Positions 8,689 to 18,643 of a DNA stretch of 43,897 nucleotides are shown here, piece after piece; positions within the stretch are counted from its first letter, which is position 1, and each line of letters begins with the position of its first letter. This DNA comes from Peribacillus psychrosaccharolyticus ATCC 23296 (GTDB lineage: Bacteria > Bacillota > Bacilli > Bacillales > DSM-1321). The notes beneath the pieces are model-generated. The model searched no databases, was not told where the DNA came from, and was given only the letters and a program-made list of their open reading frames with translations. The position numbers and the translations under genes are program-made. Where the stretch lies: assembly GCF_000305495.1 (NCBI RefSeq), contig NZ_AJTN02000241.1, positions 1 to 43,897 of the forward strand, in the 5' to 3' direction.

Positions 8689-8916
8689 ATGTATCAAGGA
8701 TATAGACAAATATGTGTGAATCCAAGCGATATGCGGAGACCATGGGGGTACGGGAGACCGTACGGTTATGGTCGACCACCCTATGGGTATGGGGGATATG
8801 GCGGAGGATTTGGATTCGGCCCAGGATTTGGTCCGGGGTTAGTCGGTGGACTTGCCGCAGGAACATTGCTTGCTCCAGCATTGTATGGCGGATTTGGCTA
8901 TCCATTTTTCTTTTAA
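8689..8916 (+). CDS. Small Gly/Tyr-rich protein
   Basis: A 75-residue protein (start MYQGYRQICVNPSD). The middle is a low-complexity Gly/Tyr/Arg/Pro tract (WGYGRPYGYGRPPYGYGGYG) followed by GFGFGPGFGPG. The end is a short hydrophobic Ala/Gly/Phe stretch (LVGGLAAGTLLAPALYGGFG). Proteins of this type in bacilli are often spore coat or surface associated, which is inference. ATG 8689 has GAGGAGG 6 bases upstream; an in-frame TTG at 8674 overlaps that site and is rejected. Flanked by terminators, so it is a single-gene unit. Confidence 0.75.
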   Translation: MYQGYRQICVNPSDMRRPWGYGRPYGYGRPPYGYGGYGGGFGFGPGFGPGLVGGLAAGTLLAPALYGGFGYPFFF

Positions 8917-8927
8917 CTAAAAAACAG

Positions 8928-9014
8928 CCTGCATCTCAAATAACGGGTTTATTTTAGAGGTGCAAGCAGGTAAAACACATTAGAATTCACAGATGAATTC
9001 TAATGTGTTTTTTG
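8928..9014 (+). terminator. Tandem hairpins, the second a strong terminator
   Basis: The first hairpin pairs CCTGCATCTC (8928-8937) with GAGGTGCAAGCAGG (8957-8970) imperfectly. The second is a near-perfect 16-bp stem, AACACATTAGAATTC against GAATTCTAATGTGTT, with a 6-nt loop (8973-9010) and a T-run. Confidence 0.8.
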
Positions 9015-9133
9015 TTATTATATCAATGTTTGTGTGCATCTTTTTCTAAATTTCACACCCTAATTCGCATAAAAAATCTTGTGATTTATACTGTGAATGG
9101 AAGTGTGAATAGAAAACGGAGGTTAAAATCCCT

Positions 9134-9406
9134 ATGGGAATGAAGTTTATTGAGCTTAAAAACAAGCGAGCCGAAAAGGTTGGATGCAAAATCTCTGAAC
9201 GCAATCGTTCGATCGTGAAATATTATACGGAATACACAGAGTTTACGGAAGAGGAAGTTGTTGATGAGTTTCTGCTCAATCTCTTGGATAATAAGAAGTT
9301 TCTAAAATGCGTGGAAGGCAAACGTTATAATAAGCGTATTTTAGCTCAACTCTTCGATACGGAGGATGATGCTAATTTAGCATTATTGACAAACAATTTA
9401 CCTTGA
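9134..9406 (+). CDS. Hypothetical 90-residue protein
   Basis: I do not recognise this gene. It encodes a 90-residue, mostly helical, charged soluble protein (start MGMKFIELKNKRAEKVGCKI). The middle segment TEFTEEEVVDEFLLNLLDNK looks like an amphipathic helix pair. Translation signals are excellent: GGAGGT lies 9 bases before ATG 9134, and a terminator follows at 9425. No signal peptide or membrane segment. Chromosomal neighbours give no hint of function. Confidence 0.7.
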   Translation: MGMKFIELKNKRAEKVGCKISERNRSIVKYYTEYTEFTEEEVVDEFLLNLLDNKKFLKCVEGKRYNKRILAQLFDTEDDANLALLTNNLP

Positions 9407-9424
9407 ATGATATATCGTATTTCA

Positions 9425-9457
9425 AGAAAACCCGATGATTTGGGTTTTCTTTTTTTT
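9425..9457 (+). terminator. Terminator after the 90-residue protein gene
   Basis: Stem AGAAAACCC / GGGTTTTCT with a 7-nt loop and a run of eight T. Confidence 0.88.
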
Positions 9458-9534
9458 GGCAAATCCCTAATATTTAGGTCATATTTTGAATTACGATGGT
9501 ATGATTTAAAAAAAGAATGAGGAGCGTGAATATC

Positions 9535-10464
9535 GTGTCGGAAACAAAGTTTGTTGAACTTCAAAAAGAACTTTTTGGCTTAAATGAACTAGGTAAATAC
9601 GATGAAGTTCATTCACTGATTGAAAAAGCACAGGATGAATTTCCCGAAAGACTAGATAAAACAATTTTTTGGAGGGCTTGTGTTTATTCTGTTCAAGGAA
9701 ACCAAGAAAACGCCATCGCAGCTCTTAAAGAGGGTTTGCAAAAAGGAATATGGTGGAATCCTTTGACATTAACTCGTGACCAAGATTTAAATAACCTCCA
9801 AAACATCGAAGAATTTAAAATAATAGTAAATGAGTGCCAGGAAATTTTGGGAAATCACAAACATATATCTAAACCCCAACTGTTTACTTACGGAAATGAT
9901 AAATCAAATACAGGATTATTTTCTTTGCATTGGCGGGGTTCTAATGTGAAAAATTTCGCTCCTTATTGGTTTGACAACGGTTTGTTAGACGATTTTCTTT
10001 TTGCATTTCCGCAATCATCTCAGGTCTTCGGATACAACGCTTATTGCTGGGACAATCAAAATATTGCAGTTGAAGAAATTACGGTATCATTCAGGGATTT
10101 CAAAAAAAAATTTAATACAAAACAGGATATTATTGCTGGTGCATCGCAAGGTGGGAAATTAGCGATTGAACTAAGTTTAAATGGAAATATTCTTGGAACA
10201 AAAGGATTTATTGCAGTTATTCCTGCAATTCAGGATGTGACTTCTTTAAAAAGTTTATTAGTGGGAAATGGAAATAAAATTAAGGGTTGCATTATCACGG
10301 GAGATAAAGACCCTTTTTACAATAAAACCGTTGAATTAGTAAAACTTTTAGAAGAAAACGAATTTCAATGCAAATTGATGGTCAAAGAGGGATTGGGTCA
10401 CTTTTTCCCTACTGATTTTACTGATTTATTAAAAGAAGCCGTTGAATTCATTCATAAGACTTAA
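9535..10464 (+). CDS. Alpha/beta hydrolase with N-terminal TPR-like region
   Basis: About 309 residues. The first 100 residues are helical and contain a TPR-like pair (FWRACVYSVQGNQENAIAAL, then KEGLQKGIWW). The C-terminal part is an alpha/beta hydrolase of the esterase/phospholipase type: the nucleophile elbow GASQGG (Ser near residue 205), the likely acid in ITGDKDPFYN, and the catalytic His in EGLGHFFP. Substrate unknown. I choose GTG 9535 because GAGGAG lies 11 bases upstream; the ATG at 9517 overlaps this site. Upstream and downstream terminators make it a single-gene unit. Confidence 0.75.
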   Translation: MSETKFVELQKELFGLNELGKYDEVHSLIEKAQDEFPERLDKTIFWRACVYSVQGNQENAIAALKEGLQKGIWWNPLTLTRDQDLNNLQNIEEFKIIVNECQEILGNHKHISKPQLFTYGNDKSNTGLFSLHWRGSNVKNFAPYWFDNGLLDDFLFAFPQSSQVFGYNAYCWDNQNIAVEEITVSFRDFKKKFNTKQDIIAGASQGGKLAIELSLNGNILGTKGFIAVIPAIQDVTSLKSLLVGNGNKIKGCIITGDKDPFYNKTVELVKLLEENEFQCKLMVKEGLGHFFPTDFTDLLKEAVEFIHKT

Positions 10465-10484
10465 AAGTAAATATTGGATAACTA

Positions 10485-10514
10485 AAAAGAGCTTGAAATA
10501 ACTCAAGCTCTTTT
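10485..10514 (+). terminator. Terminator after alpha/beta hydrolase
   Basis: Perfect stem AAAAGAGCTTGA / TCAAGCTCTTTT with a 6-nt loop. Confidence 0.85.
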
Positions 10515-10633
10515 CTTGTGAATTTGAATGTGAATTACTCTGTGAAAATTTAGCGATTATTGTTGCTTTTTGAACTATGAATTGATGTTTTGCACCCAAA
10601 GGTAAACTCGTTAATCTCAAAGCAGGCTGTTTA

Positions 10634-10777
10634 TCAATCAAAAAACCTTACTAATCCCCGCAAAATTAATTTGAAGGGAAGCAATAGAATTTCGAACAAA
10701 ACGTCAACAAAAAATTCACCTATCGTTTCAAAAAGGGTATTCTTATCAAGTTGTTTACGTTTTTTTCTTATTTTCAC
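10634..10777 (-). CDS. Small 47-residue basic/hydrophobic protein
   Basis: On the minus strand GTG 10777 is preceded by GGGAG with an 8-base gap and opens a 47-codon frame ending at TGA 10634. The protein has a strongly basic head (MKIRKKRKQLDKN) and an amphipathic or membrane-associated tail (FFVDVLFEILLLPFKLILRG, then LVRFFD). This layout resembles small membrane-associated proteins common in bacilli; no named family is claimed. An in-frame GTG 15 bases upstream is an alternative start. Codon use and composition look like a real gene. Confidence 0.55.
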   Translation of the reverse strand: MKIRKKRKQLDKNTLFETIGEFFVDVLFEILLLPFKLILRGLVRFFD

Positions 10778-10843
10778 ACCGATTTCTCCCACCCATTAGC
10801 ATAATTAATTATGTCAAATGGTGGTTAATAAGTAAATGAAAAG

Positions 10844-11104
10844 TTAATGCCAATAAAAATCAGGATCATGTTTTAAGTTGTTTTTATGGTACAAATTTTC
10901 GAATATCCGAAAATGGAAAGCAAATTCATCGAATATTAATGACTGTTCAGGTTCGAATCCATAGCATTCTAAGAACTTTTCTAATAGTGCTGGATTATCA
11001 ATTTGTTCGAATAGTCCTGATACATAGACTTGATAGTGAAAATTACGGTACAGAAAGTCATAACCAGCTGCTTCAAATACATATTCAACTTCTCTAGATT
11101 CCAC
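10844..11104 (-). CDS. Hypothetical 86-residue acidic protein
   Basis: I do not recognise this family. The 86-residue protein is acidic and rich in Phe and Tyr (VFEAAGYDFLYRNFHYQVYV, later FDEFAFHFRIFENLYHKNN). It has no signal peptide or membrane segment. The start is GTG 11104 with AAGGGGTGAT 4-8 bases upstream, a good Bacillus site. It lies in the same direction as the ABC-F gene behind it but is separated from it by a hairpin (11174-11200), so it may be partly read through. Confidence 0.65.
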   Translation of the reverse strand: MESREVEYVFEAAGYDFLYRNFHYQVYVSGLFEQIDNPALLEKFLECYGFEPEQSLIFDEFAFHFRIFENLYHKNNLKHDPDFYWH

Positions 11105-11172
11105 TTTATCACCCCTTACTCTTTCATTATTCCAGATATAAGGAGATTTAAAACGTGCATTATTGCAAACAG

Positions 11173-11208
11173 AAGAGGAGCCTCAAAAATGAGACTCCTC
11201 TGTCTGTT
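11173..11208. terminator. Hairpin downstream of the ABC-F gene
   Basis: Stem AGAGGAG(C)CTC / GAG(A)CTCCTCT with an AAAAAT loop. On the minus strand, where it would end the ABC-F transcript, the tail is only weakly T-rich; on the plus strand it is followed by TGTCTGTTTTT. Confidence 0.6.
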
Positions 11209-11209
11209 T

Positions 11210-12829
<1,620 letters not shown>

Positions 12830-12917
12830 TTATATACATTCCTCCAAACGACAATATCTATAAAAGTATAACATGGAAGGGGCATAGATAAAAATATTTT
12901 CCGGATTTGAGTGAGCA

Positions 12918-14438
12918 TTACCAGGCAATTTGGCTGTTTTGGTTAAGACGTTCAAGTTCCTTTTCTTGTAAGTCAATAAACAACTGAGCAAATTCAGGGT
13001 CCCATTGTGTGCCTTTTCCATCTCTTAAAATGGAAATTGCTTCTTGAGGACTCATGCTATTCCGGTAAGTACGATCAGAAGTCATGGCATCATATGCATC
13101 AGCCACTGCGATAATCCGTCCGAACAATGGGATGTTTTCTCCAGCAAGGCCTTCCGGGTATCCTTTGCCATCAAAGCGTTCATGGTGATACTTAATGCCA
13201 GGTACGAGTGAAAGAAGTTCATTTGTCATATTATACTGTTCAAAGATTCCAGCACCAATAACAGGGTGTTGCTTTATTTGGTTAAACTCATGGTCAGTCA
13301 GCTTACCTGTTTTTAAGAGAATGGCATCTTTAATGCCAATTTTTCCGATATCGTGAACAAGTGCGGATTTTCGCAATTGATCGAGCTGTGCAGGAGCAAG
13401 TCCCGCTTTTGCTCCGATTAGGCCTGCGTATTTTGCCACTCTGATTGAATGTCCTGCAGTATAAGGGTCACGGGCATCTAAGGTTGCAGCAAGCATGGTG
13501 AATATATTATTAAGCAGGTCCTCATTTTTTTGATCATGTTCCTTAATGGCATCAACCATATGATTAAATCCTGAAAAAAGATGGGAAAACTCATCTGAAT
13601 AAGGATTTTCAATGGTTGCTAGTTTACCATTCTTTACTGCAAGCATCCCGGTCTTTAATTCTTCAATCGGTTCTTGAAGGTTGCTAGTTAACAGCAGGGC
13701 ACCGCCAAGTGCGATAAGAAGTAAAATAATAACAAAGAAAACGGCGGTCCAGATGAAATCCTTTAGAAAGGAAAAATTAGTTTCATAAGATTTAGCTAAT
13801 AAAACGATTCCAGAGAGCATGACAGGAAAAATGGTTAAGAATATAAAACTAATAAGAATTTTGGTGCGCATTCTTAAAAAAATTCCAGTTTTTAGCGTAT
13901 TTGTATGTGAATTTAATCGATTTGATGTAACTGTTATATGGTTAATGACTGGTTTTATGGCGTTTAATGAAAGAAAATATTCTATTAATGCATGCATGGA
14001 TGTGATGAGAAGAGCTCCAAGTAAGGCTAAAAGTAAATAAGAATAGGGTATCGTAAGTAAGTTCAGGTAGATAAATAGGGCAGTAAGACTAATTCCAGGT
14101 ACAGATATTCCCAGAAAATGAGCACTTAACAAACGATAGACGGCTTTGATTGGATAGACTTGAGCCGTTGAATAAGCTCTGTTTACCAATTCAATCGAAG
14201 GAATATCCATGCTGAAGTACTCCCTAATCGGAGCCACTTGAATTTGATAAAGATAAAATTCACAGATAACCATAATGACGGACGAGACACACATAATCCC
14301 AATTAGAATAAGGACTTCTCTAGAGACAAGGTCTATGGTTTTAAATATAAGCAGGCTTCCTAAAATAAATACAGCGCAAAAGGAGCCGATAAAATAGTTT
14401 CTCAAAATTTGTTTTTGGAAAGAATGATACAGATCCAG
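12918..14438 (-). CDS. Membrane HD-GYP domain protein (putative c-di-GMP phosphodiesterase)
   Basis: About 506 residues. The N-terminal half has several membrane segments. A HAMP-like linker (LQEPIEELKTGMLAVKNGKL) follows, then a complete HD-GYP domain: HSIRVAKYAG, the HDIGKIGI metal site, HPVIGAGIF, HHERFDGKGYPEGL and ADAYDAMTSDRTYR. The HD-GYP signature HHExxDGxGYP is intact, so c-di-GMP hydrolysis is likely. Start choice is unusual: GGAGG (about 14447-14451) sits 8 bases before an in-frame CTG at 14438, and an in-frame TAG lies just upstream. The next candidate, TTG 14405, has no ribosome-binding site. I therefore favour CTG, giving MDLYHSFQKQILRNYF. No partner gene is adjacent. Confidence 0.85.
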   Translation of the reverse strand: MDLYHSFQKQILRNYFIGSFCAVFILGSLLIFKTIDLVSREVLILIGIMCVSSVIMVICEFYLYQIQVAPIREYFSMDIPSIELVNRAYSTAQVYPIKAVYRLLSAHFLGISVPGISLTALFIYLNLLTIPYSYLLLALLGALLITSMHALIEYFLSLNAIKPVINHITVTSNRLNSHTNTLKTGIFLRMRTKILISFIFLTIFPVMLSGIVLLAKSYETNFSFLKDFIWTAVFFVIILLLIALGGALLLTSNLQEPIEELKTGMLAVKNGKLATIENPYSDEFSHLFSGFNHMVDAIKEHDQKNEDLLNNIFTMLAATLDARDPYTAGHSIRVAKYAGLIGAKAGLAPAQLDQLRKSALVHDIGKIGIKDAILLKTGKLTDHEFNQIKQHPVIGAGIFEQYNMTNELLSLVPGIKYHHERFDGKGYPEGLAGENIPLFGRIIAVADAYDAMTSDRTYRNSMSPQEAISILRDGKGTQWDPEFAQLFIDLQEKELERLNQNSQIAW

Positions 14439-14600
14439 ATGAATCGCCTCCTAATCCCCCATATTATAGCAAAAAAACATAGTAAAAAGTACCCATAAAA
14501 AAGTAATTATCTATAAATGGGAAAAAATAGTTAAAAAGTGAAACTTTCTTATTGTTGAAACGTTTATAGAGTATAAGAAAAAAAGGAATGGAGGGAGAGA

Positions 14601-15125
14601 TTGTTGGGTAAAAAATTTAGCTTTAGCTGTTTCATTTTTTCTGTACTTTTCCTTTGCTCTTGCAGTATAACAACGAGTACTGAAAATGAGAGACAAGATG
14701 AAGAAGTGAAAATACTAGATGAGAATCTGGATTTAAAAGCAAAAGTTACAGATTTAGAGGAAGAAATTGAACGTCTTAAACGGAATTATAAAATAACGGA
14801 ACATGCCAAAGAGGATGTGTATCTCTTCTTACAGGCAATGAGAGAAAGAAATTTGGAAGAATTGAAACGTAGAGTAGCAGGAAATGCCCAGTTAGACGCA
14901 TCTGGTATTGTCTTTAATAATGGTCAATCCTTACCATTTGAGGAGGACAATCATGAGCAGGAGTTAGTTTTTGTCAGATTGAGTGAAGAAGAAGGAGACG
15001 TGGAGGCAGGGAAGCTGGTTTATGATGTGCTTCCGGAAAGTGACACCACAGAGCAACTAAAATTGGAACTTATTCGACAACATGATATATGGAAGATTTC
15101 AAACTTTACCAAACAACATTTATAG
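14601..15125 (+). CDS. Putative lipoprotein with coiled coil
   Basis: A 174-residue exported protein: short basic start, hydrophobic core, and the lipobox-like LFLCSC near residues 16-21, so likely lipid-anchored. Residues 33-68 form a predicted coiled coil (ENLDLKAKVTDLEEEIERLK). The remainder is a small mixed domain ending in ELIRQHDIWKISNFTKQHL, similar in style to the extracytoplasmic domains of Bacillus lipoproteins of unknown role. Start is TTG 14601, or TTG 14604 in the same frame, behind GGAGGGAGAG. A terminator follows directly, so it is monocistronic. Confidence 0.7.
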   Translation: MLGKKFSFSCFIFSVLFLCSCSITTSTENERQDEEVKILDENLDLKAKVTDLEEEIERLKRNYKITEHAKEDVYLFLQAMRERNLEELKRRVAGNAQLDASGIVFNNGQSLPFEEDNHEQELVFVRLSEEEGDVEAGKLVYDVLPESDTTEQLKLELIRQHDIWKISNFTKQHL

Positions 15126-15127
15126 AT

Positions 15128-15153
15128 AAAAAAACTCGAATGAGTTTTTTTTT
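15128..15153 (+). terminator. Terminator after lipoprotein gene
   Basis: Stem AAAAAACTC / GAGTTTTTT with a GAAT loop and continuing T. Confidence 0.8.
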
Positions 15154-15265
15154 GTAAATTGCTAGAATTCATTGTGTAACGGTCTTATTTTTGATAATAT
15201 ATATATCCATTTCACCGCTGCGAAGTTTTATTCTCCAGTATTTATACATATGAAAGGAGATCACG

Positions 15266-17515
15266 ATGACGGAGCAGCATACAGCATTCAAAGAAGAAGA
15301 GCAGCGTTTAGATTTTACGAAACGGTATATGGAGGTAATTATTAAGACCTCTGAGAGCAGTAAGGATCAGTTTAGAAAAAATATGCAAGAAGCTTTTGGA
15401 GATGCCGACTGGACGGAAGGCGGGCTTTATTCAGAACTTCTAACAACGGCAAGTTTTTTTGAAATGTCACAAACAGAGCTTGAAAGCTTGAAGAAAGCTC
15501 AACGTAAACCTTATTTTGCCCGTGTAGATTTTAATCGTGACGGTGGTACGAATCTGGAATCTCTCTATTTTGGCAAAACCTCTCTTTATCAGCGTGAGAG
15601 TCAGGAACAATTAATTGTTGACTGGCGTTCACCCATTGCAAACCTTTATTATGAAGGACGCTTAGGAAACGTGGTCTATCAGGCGGAAGGGGAGAGCTTT
15701 GCAGGAGAGATTACACTTAAGAGGCAGCTGATGATTGAAAATGGCAAGCTTGAAGAGGTTCGAGATATTGATTTAACCACTACTGATGAATTGCTGCAGG
15801 AATCGCTGTCTAAAAGCTCAAGCAATCGTTTAACAGAAATTGTTTCTACCATCCAAGAAGAGCAAAATAGAATTATTCGTGCGGACCTGAATAAACCGAT
15901 TATTGTCCAAGGTGCTGCAGGCAGTGGAAAAACGACCATCGCTTTACATCGAATTTCCTATTTTATTTATACCTATAAAGAAATGTTTGACGCACGAGAT
16001 CTTATGATTTTGGCACCAAGTAATCTCTTTCTAGATTATATTTCGGAAGCGCTTCCCGAATTGGGTGTTGAACGGGCTAAACAATATACCTTTACTGACT
16101 ATGTTCAGTATGCGATAGGAAAGAAAGTGAAGGTAAATGAGGATAATAAGCTGATCAATATTCTAGAAAAGGATGATCCGATTACCCAAGAAGCATTATG
16201 GATTTCCGGTTTGAAGGGATCGAATACGTTTTTGGTCATTTTAGATTCATTTGTGAAGGACATTTTCAGCCGATTTCACCCGACTGAAGACTTCTACTGT
16301 GATAAGTATCGGTTATTCTCTGCCAAGAAATTTATAAAATTACTCGAAAATGATTATTGGTATTTACCACTAAATGCTCGTGTAGATAAATTAAAGAATC
16401 TCCTGCAGAAACAAGTGAGTTCTAAAAAACGATACATGACAGATAGAGTGACAGATTTCTATGATCATAAAATTGAGAAGGCATTAAATAAGAGGCTTGA
16501 TCCTGATACCCGGAAAGAGTATGTAACCAAGTTCCTTGATCGGAAAACAGAGCGGCAGGAAGAGGTAAAGAAAGCAATTCGTCAAGCTGTACCGAGATAT
16601 TTTAAGCCATTCAAACTTAAAAATCTTTTAGAGTACTATGATGAACTTTTTCAAGATCCTGAAAAGCTGGCAGCATATAGCGGAGAAAGGCTCACGCTCG
16701 CCCAAGCTGAACGTATTTGTTTTTATCAAAGTAAACTAAAAAGCAATAAAAGCTATGAAGTAGAGGATATGGGACCGATTTTGTATCTATATTCTAAGCT
16801 TTTTGGGGTAATGAAGGAAAAACGGGCTAAAAATATTATTATTGATGAAGCCCAGGACTATAGCTTCCTGTCCTTGTATGCGTTAAAAACGGCGCTCGAA
16901 ACAGATATGTTTACACTTGTCGGTGATCTAGCTCAGGGGATTCATTCGTATCGGGGGTTAGAAACCTGGGATGAAGTGAGACAAGGGATTTTTCCAAGAG
17001 CAACGTATGCCGAATTGAAAAAAAGTTATCGGACCACAGTCGAAATTATGAATGAAGCAAATAAGTTATTGAAAAAATTACCATACAAGTTTCCGCAGGT
17101 CGAGCCGGTCGTCCGACATGGGGAGAAACCCAGTTTTTATTCCACAGCGAGTATTGCTTGGCCGGAGGAGTTAATACAGCAAGTCAATCAGCAGTATCAA
17201 AAAGGCTTCCGTACCTTTGCGGTTATTACAAAGACGATGGCTGATTGTGAAAAAGCATACGCACTTCTTGGACCGCTTGATAAGCGGATTTGTCTGCTTG
17301 GTGAGCATGCCTCAATTCCAAGGGACAGCATTGTGATCCTGCCTTCTTATTTAGCAAAGGGGCTTGAATTTGATGTTGTGTATGCGTTATCCATTGATGA
17401 GATATATGAGCCGCAAAATGAATTAGACATTAAACTATTATATGTCGTTATGACACGTCCACTGCATCAATTATTTTTCTATGGTTCCAGTAAAGAAGAT
17501 TTCTTACTTCACTAG
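15266..17515 (+). CDS. helD: RNA polymerase recycling motor HelD
   Basis: A 749-residue UvrD/Rep-like superfamily 1 ATPase. In Bacillus it binds RNA polymerase and frees stalled complexes from DNA. Seen: an N-terminal helical arm (1-80) that reaches the secondary channel, the segment LIVDWRSPIANLYYEG typical of HelD, Walker A GAAGSGKTTIALHRISYF (about 215-232), the central inserted arm (about 290-500), Walker B IIIDEAQDYSFL (about 524-535), GDLAQGIHSYRG, and the C-terminal motif VVMTRPLHQLFFYG. Length is close to B. subtilis HelD (about 774). ATG with AAAGGAGATCACG upstream. Single-gene unit with its own terminator. Confidence 0.94.
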   Translation: MTEQHTAFKEEEQRLDFTKRYMEVIIKTSESSKDQFRKNMQEAFGDADWTEGGLYSELLTTASFFEMSQTELESLKKAQRKPYFARVDFNRDGGTNLESLYFGKTSLYQRESQEQLIVDWRSPIANLYYEGRLGNVVYQAEGESFAGEITLKRQLMIENGKLEEVRDIDLTTTDELLQESLSKSSSNRLTEIVSTIQEEQNRIIRADLNKPIIVQGAAGSGKTTIALHRISYFIYTYKEMFDARDLMILAPSNLFLDYISEALPELGVERAKQYTFTDYVQYAIGKKVKVNEDNKLINILEKDDPITQEALWISGLKGSNTFLVILDSFVKDIFSRFHPTEDFYCDKYRLFSAKKFIKLLENDYWYLPLNARVDKLKNLLQKQVSSKKRYMTDRVTDFYDHKIEKALNKRLDPDTRKEYVTKFLDRKTERQEEVKKAIRQAVPRYFKPFKLKNLLEYYDELFQDPEKLAAYSGERLTLAQAERICFYQSKLKSNKSYEVEDMGPILYLYSKLFGVMKEKRAKNIIIDEAQDYSFLSLYALKTALETDMFTLVGDLAQGIHSYRGLETWDEVRQGIFPRATYAELKKSYRTTVEIMNEANKLLKKLPYKFPQVEPVVRHGEKPSFYSTASIAWPEELIQQVNQQYQKGFRTFAVITKTMADCEKAYALLGPLDKRICLLGEHASIPRDSIVILPSYLAKGLEFDVVYALSIDEIYEPQNELDIKLLYVVMTRPLHQLFFYGSSKEDFLLH

Positions 17516-17526
17516 TTAAGTGATGT

Positions 17527-17558
17527 CCGTATGATGACGAATCATACGGCTTTTTTTA
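17527..17558. terminator. Terminator between helD and convergent GNAT gene
   Basis: Perfect stem CCGTATGAT / ATCATACGG with a 5-nt loop and seven T on the helD side. Confidence 0.88.
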
Positions 17559-18086
17559 TAACTGTGAACGTAATTCCTTAATAGAATCCCAGCCATACCC
17601 GATTTCTATATACCTTTTTCGATCCATTTTTATGGATGTCTTTTCGATTACGCTGCCGCCAATTTGTTCGTAAAACAATCGATAAGAATTATCCTCGAGC
17701 GCCCAAATAAGTAACTGTTCTAAACCTAGATCATCCAAGTGGTCTAGAATGGCTTTAATTAATTGTTTACCAATTCCTTTTCGTTGAAAGGATTCCAGCA
17801 GGTAAATGGCATACACTTCACCTGTTCGATAATATTTGGGATGGTGTGTTTGTTCAGGGCCGCCGCTTGCAAAACCCACGATTTCCCCACTTTCATCTAC
17901 AGCTACAAACACGCAAGAGTTGATTGTATGAAAAATTTTTTGCCAATTTTTCTTTCTAGTTTCTATATTTAACCCTTTTAGGTAGTCATCTGATACAACG
18001 CCTTTATAGGTTGACCGCCAACTATTTACATGAACAAAGGCAATTCCTTCAGCATCTTCATATACTGCTTGTCTAATCTGAACCAT
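17556..18086 (-). CDS. GNAT family N-acetyltransferase
   Basis: A 176-residue GNAT enzyme with the usual N-terminal VRQA-EDAEGIAFVHV strand and helix, central strand VYAIYLLESFQRKGIGKQLI containing the acetyl-CoA motif QRKGIG, and the closing ALEDN--RLFYEQIGG motif. Such RimI/PhnO-like small enzymes acetylate varied amines; the substrate is unknown. ATG 18086 has AAGGAGGACAAA upstream. It is convergent with helD. A TATAC-like -10 lies about 35 bases upstream on the minus strand. Confidence 0.88.
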   Translation of the reverse strand: MVQIRQAVYEDAEGIAFVHVNSWRSTYKGVVSDDYLKGLNIETRKKNWQKIFHTINSCVFVAVDESGEIVGFASGGPEQTHHPKYYRTGEVYAIYLLESFQRKGIGKQLIKAILDHLDDLGLEQLLIWALEDNSYRLFYEQIGGSVIEKTSIKMDRKRYIEIGYGWDSIKELRSQL

Positions 18087-18141
18087 TTTGTCCTCCTTCT
18101 TTTTTTGATTTCTTCGTATAGTTTACGAAAGTTTGGTACGT

Positions 18142-18297
18142 TTGGCGAGAAGAATTCTAAAAGGTTACTGGTTTACGGGGAGATGGATAATTGGTCGTAT
18201 ATTTGCTGATTATATGAATTGGATGTTTAAAAGGGTCCACCGCAGGTTATTTAATAAAAGAGCCAAGAAAAAAATAATGAAATACTTGAAAAAATGA
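18142..18297 (+). CDS. Possible 51-residue basic ORF
   Basis: A frame open from TTG 18142 to TGA 18297, reading MARRILKGYWFTGRWIIGRI and ending in NKRAKKKIMKYLKK. It is rich in Arg, Lys and aromatic residues, so it looks protein-like. No good ribosome-binding site precedes it, and internal ATGs at 18214 and 18223 lack one too. It may be a chance frame in the divergent promoter region, or the remnant of a longer gene. Confidence 0.25.
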   Translation: MARRILKGYWFTGRWIIGRIFADYMNWMFKRVHRRLFNKRAKKKIMKYLKK

Positions 18298-18313
18298 AGG
18301 GAATGTCGTAATC

Positions 18314-18511
18314 ATGACGAAACACATCGTTGGTTTTTATTTTGCAGGAGGAAAAGAATTAACACATGAAGTGGAAGGGAACGAGGATACCACTCAACTG
18401 ATTAGCAATATTCAAAAGCATCGCTTTTATAATATGGTGAAAGATGATACCCATTATGTTGTAGATACAGAAAAAGCAGCATATTTCTCTGTTGCAGAAG
18501 TAAACGAATAA
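18314..18511 (+). CDS. Hypothetical 65-residue protein
   Basis: A small soluble protein (MTKHIVGFYFAGGKELTHEV...) with an alternating beta pattern. It looks like a compact sheet protein and resembles short unnamed bacillar proteins. No motif allows a function. AAGGGAATG lies about 10 bases before ATG 18314, and a strong terminator follows 16 bases after the stop, so it is a complete transcription unit or the last gene of one. Confidence 0.65.
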   Translation: MTKHIVGFYFAGGKELTHEVEGNEDTTQLISNIQKHRFYNMVKDDTHYVVDTEKAAYFSVAEVNE

Positions 18512-18526
18512 CTAATGGTTGATAAA

Positions 18527-18558
18527 AAACCGTACCGAGAGCTACTGGTACGGTTTTT
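18527..18558 (+). terminator. Terminator after 65-residue protein gene
   Basis: Perfect 10-bp stem AAACCGTACC / GGTACGGTTT with a 10-nt loop and T-run. Confidence 0.88.
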
Positions 18559-18575
18559 ATATTTCACGTCTGTTC

Positions 18576-18604
18576 TTGATTGAGAAATACTCGTGCTTTA
18601 TAAT
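18576..18604 (+). promoter_or_regulatory. Sigma-A promoter of the DUF5658-like gene
   Basis: TTGATT (18576-18581), 17-nt spacer, TATAAT (18599-18604). It lies in the intergenic gap and shows that the next gene must start after about 18611. Confidence 0.8.
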
Positions 18605-18643
18605 GATTTAAAAGGAGTTTTAAAGGGAGTGGGGGTAGATGAA

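Noticed and set aside
10590-10799. Plus-strand 69-residue ORF
   Set aside because: Its composition is poor and it is the antisense of the better supported 47-residue minus-strand ORF.
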